64,000 bases of DNA, taken from contig CAZOOR010000007.1 in the NCBI GenBank assembly GCA_964581505.1, positions 1 through 64,000 on the forward strand. The letters are read 5' to 3'. The stretch comes from CAZOOR01 sp964581505 (GTDB taxonomy: Bacteria > Bacteroidota > Ignavibacteria > Kapaibacteriales > UBA2268). Position numbers and translations under genes: made by a program. Below, in pieces: positions 63,863-64,000 of the stretch. The notes under the pieces are model-generated. The model worked only from the letters and a program-made list of their open reading frames with translations. It made no database searches and was not told the DNA's origin. The first letter of the stretch is position 1; each line of letters begins with the position of its first letter.

Positions 63863-64000
63863 CTACATTTTCACAAACTTATACATCTTGCCACCCACAC
63901 GGACAAAATACACACCCGCCGCCAAGCCCGACACATCAAGCCGAATATGTCCCCCTTCGGAGGGGGTTAGGGGGTGGGTTAGCATGCAGACACCCAGCAC
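63863..64000 (-). CDS. C-terminus of a T9SS-exported protein, N-terminus beyond window, with an in-frame repeat
   Basis: The visible 45 codons end in the T9SS type A sorting pattern HIRLDVSGLAAGVYFVRV followed by GGKMYKFVKM and a TAG stop at 63865-63863. This is the closing part of a sorting domain. Directly before it the frame stays open through a palindromic repeat of the CCCCCTTCGGAGGGGG type, coding LTHPLTPSEGG. The upstream residues look unlike a normal sorting domain. The rest of the gene and its cargo lie outside the window. Confidence 0.75.
   Translation of the reverse strand: MLGVCMLTHPLTPSEGGHIRLDVSGLAAGVYFVRVGGKMYKFVKM

Noticed and set aside
63785..63970. A rightward 61-codon frame across the repeat cluster
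   Set aside because: It runs antisense through the repeat units and the T9SS sorting-domain end, which explains its apparent openness.

Overview
The window is an AT-rich chromosomal segment of a Gram-negative bacterium. Three predicted proteins carry type IX secretion (T9SS) C-terminal sorting domains, several genes encode outer-membrane barrels and lipoproteins, there is a PD40-OmpA fusion, and a few promoters look like the Bacteroidota TAnnTTTG box. Together these point to the Bacteroidota/Chlorobiota group, perhaps a Kapabacteria- or Ignavibacteria-like lineage. That placement is inferred from protein character, not from rRNA. I found no tRNA, rRNA, CRISPR array or transposase.

Layout: (1) 1-9692 is accessory. 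It holds the N-terminal part of a DNA methyltransferase, a decayed copy of the promoter and 5' end of the lipM-like gene (892-1172), a small membrane protein with a HEAT-like protein, and a two-gene cassette encoding a 1679-residue Ig-like exported protein and an outer-membrane-type protein. The decayed copy and the intact gene form a 281-282 bp direct repeat, about 96% identical, that brackets this region. (2) 9693-14312 is cofactor metabolism: a LipM/LplA-type acyltransferase, CoaC and CoaB as separate genes, dihydrolipoyl dehydrogenase, and the N-end-rule transferase Aat. (3) 14350-23596 is envelope: a thioredoxin-like protein with a propeller-like lipoprotein, an OmpA-PD40 lipoprotein, PBP1A, a T9SS cargo protein and small membrane or lipoproteins. 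(4) 23640-28346 has RsmB, aspartate kinase, and an ECF sigma factor with a one-TM partner. (5) 28347-35739 has a protein resembling plant DUF579 glucuronoxylan methyltransferases, a lone CcmB, an IgGFc-binding-domain outer-membrane protein, a cohesin-like T9SS protein, a secreted conserved protein and an OprB-type porin.

(6) 35924-48305 holds an EF-G paralogue, an M16 protease, FolP with a Lon-N-domain protein, and a complete SUF iron-sulfur operon: Rrf2 regulator, SufB, SufC, SufD, SufS, SufU, SufT, an A-type carrier and Fe-superoxide dismutase. This joins cluster assembly and oxidative defence in one transcriptional direction. (7) 48448-63429 is mostly housekeeping: MutS, a YgjP-type metallopeptidase, a LolD-type ATPase, Fmt, Dut, a SRPBCC/GyrI-like protein, PAP2 phosphatase, PfkA, NlpC/P60 with a previously uncounted 53-residue partner, aconitase and a nitronate-monooxygenase-like flavoprotein. 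(8) 63430-64000 is a terminator followed by a cluster of palindromic repeats. The last of these lies in frame inside the sorting domain of a truncated T9SS gene.

The best candidates for something new are the repeat-bracketed region with the giant Ig-like protein and its outer-membrane partner, the palindromic repeat that has become coding sequence, the DUF579-like enzyme, and the split CoaBC with its overlapping open frames.
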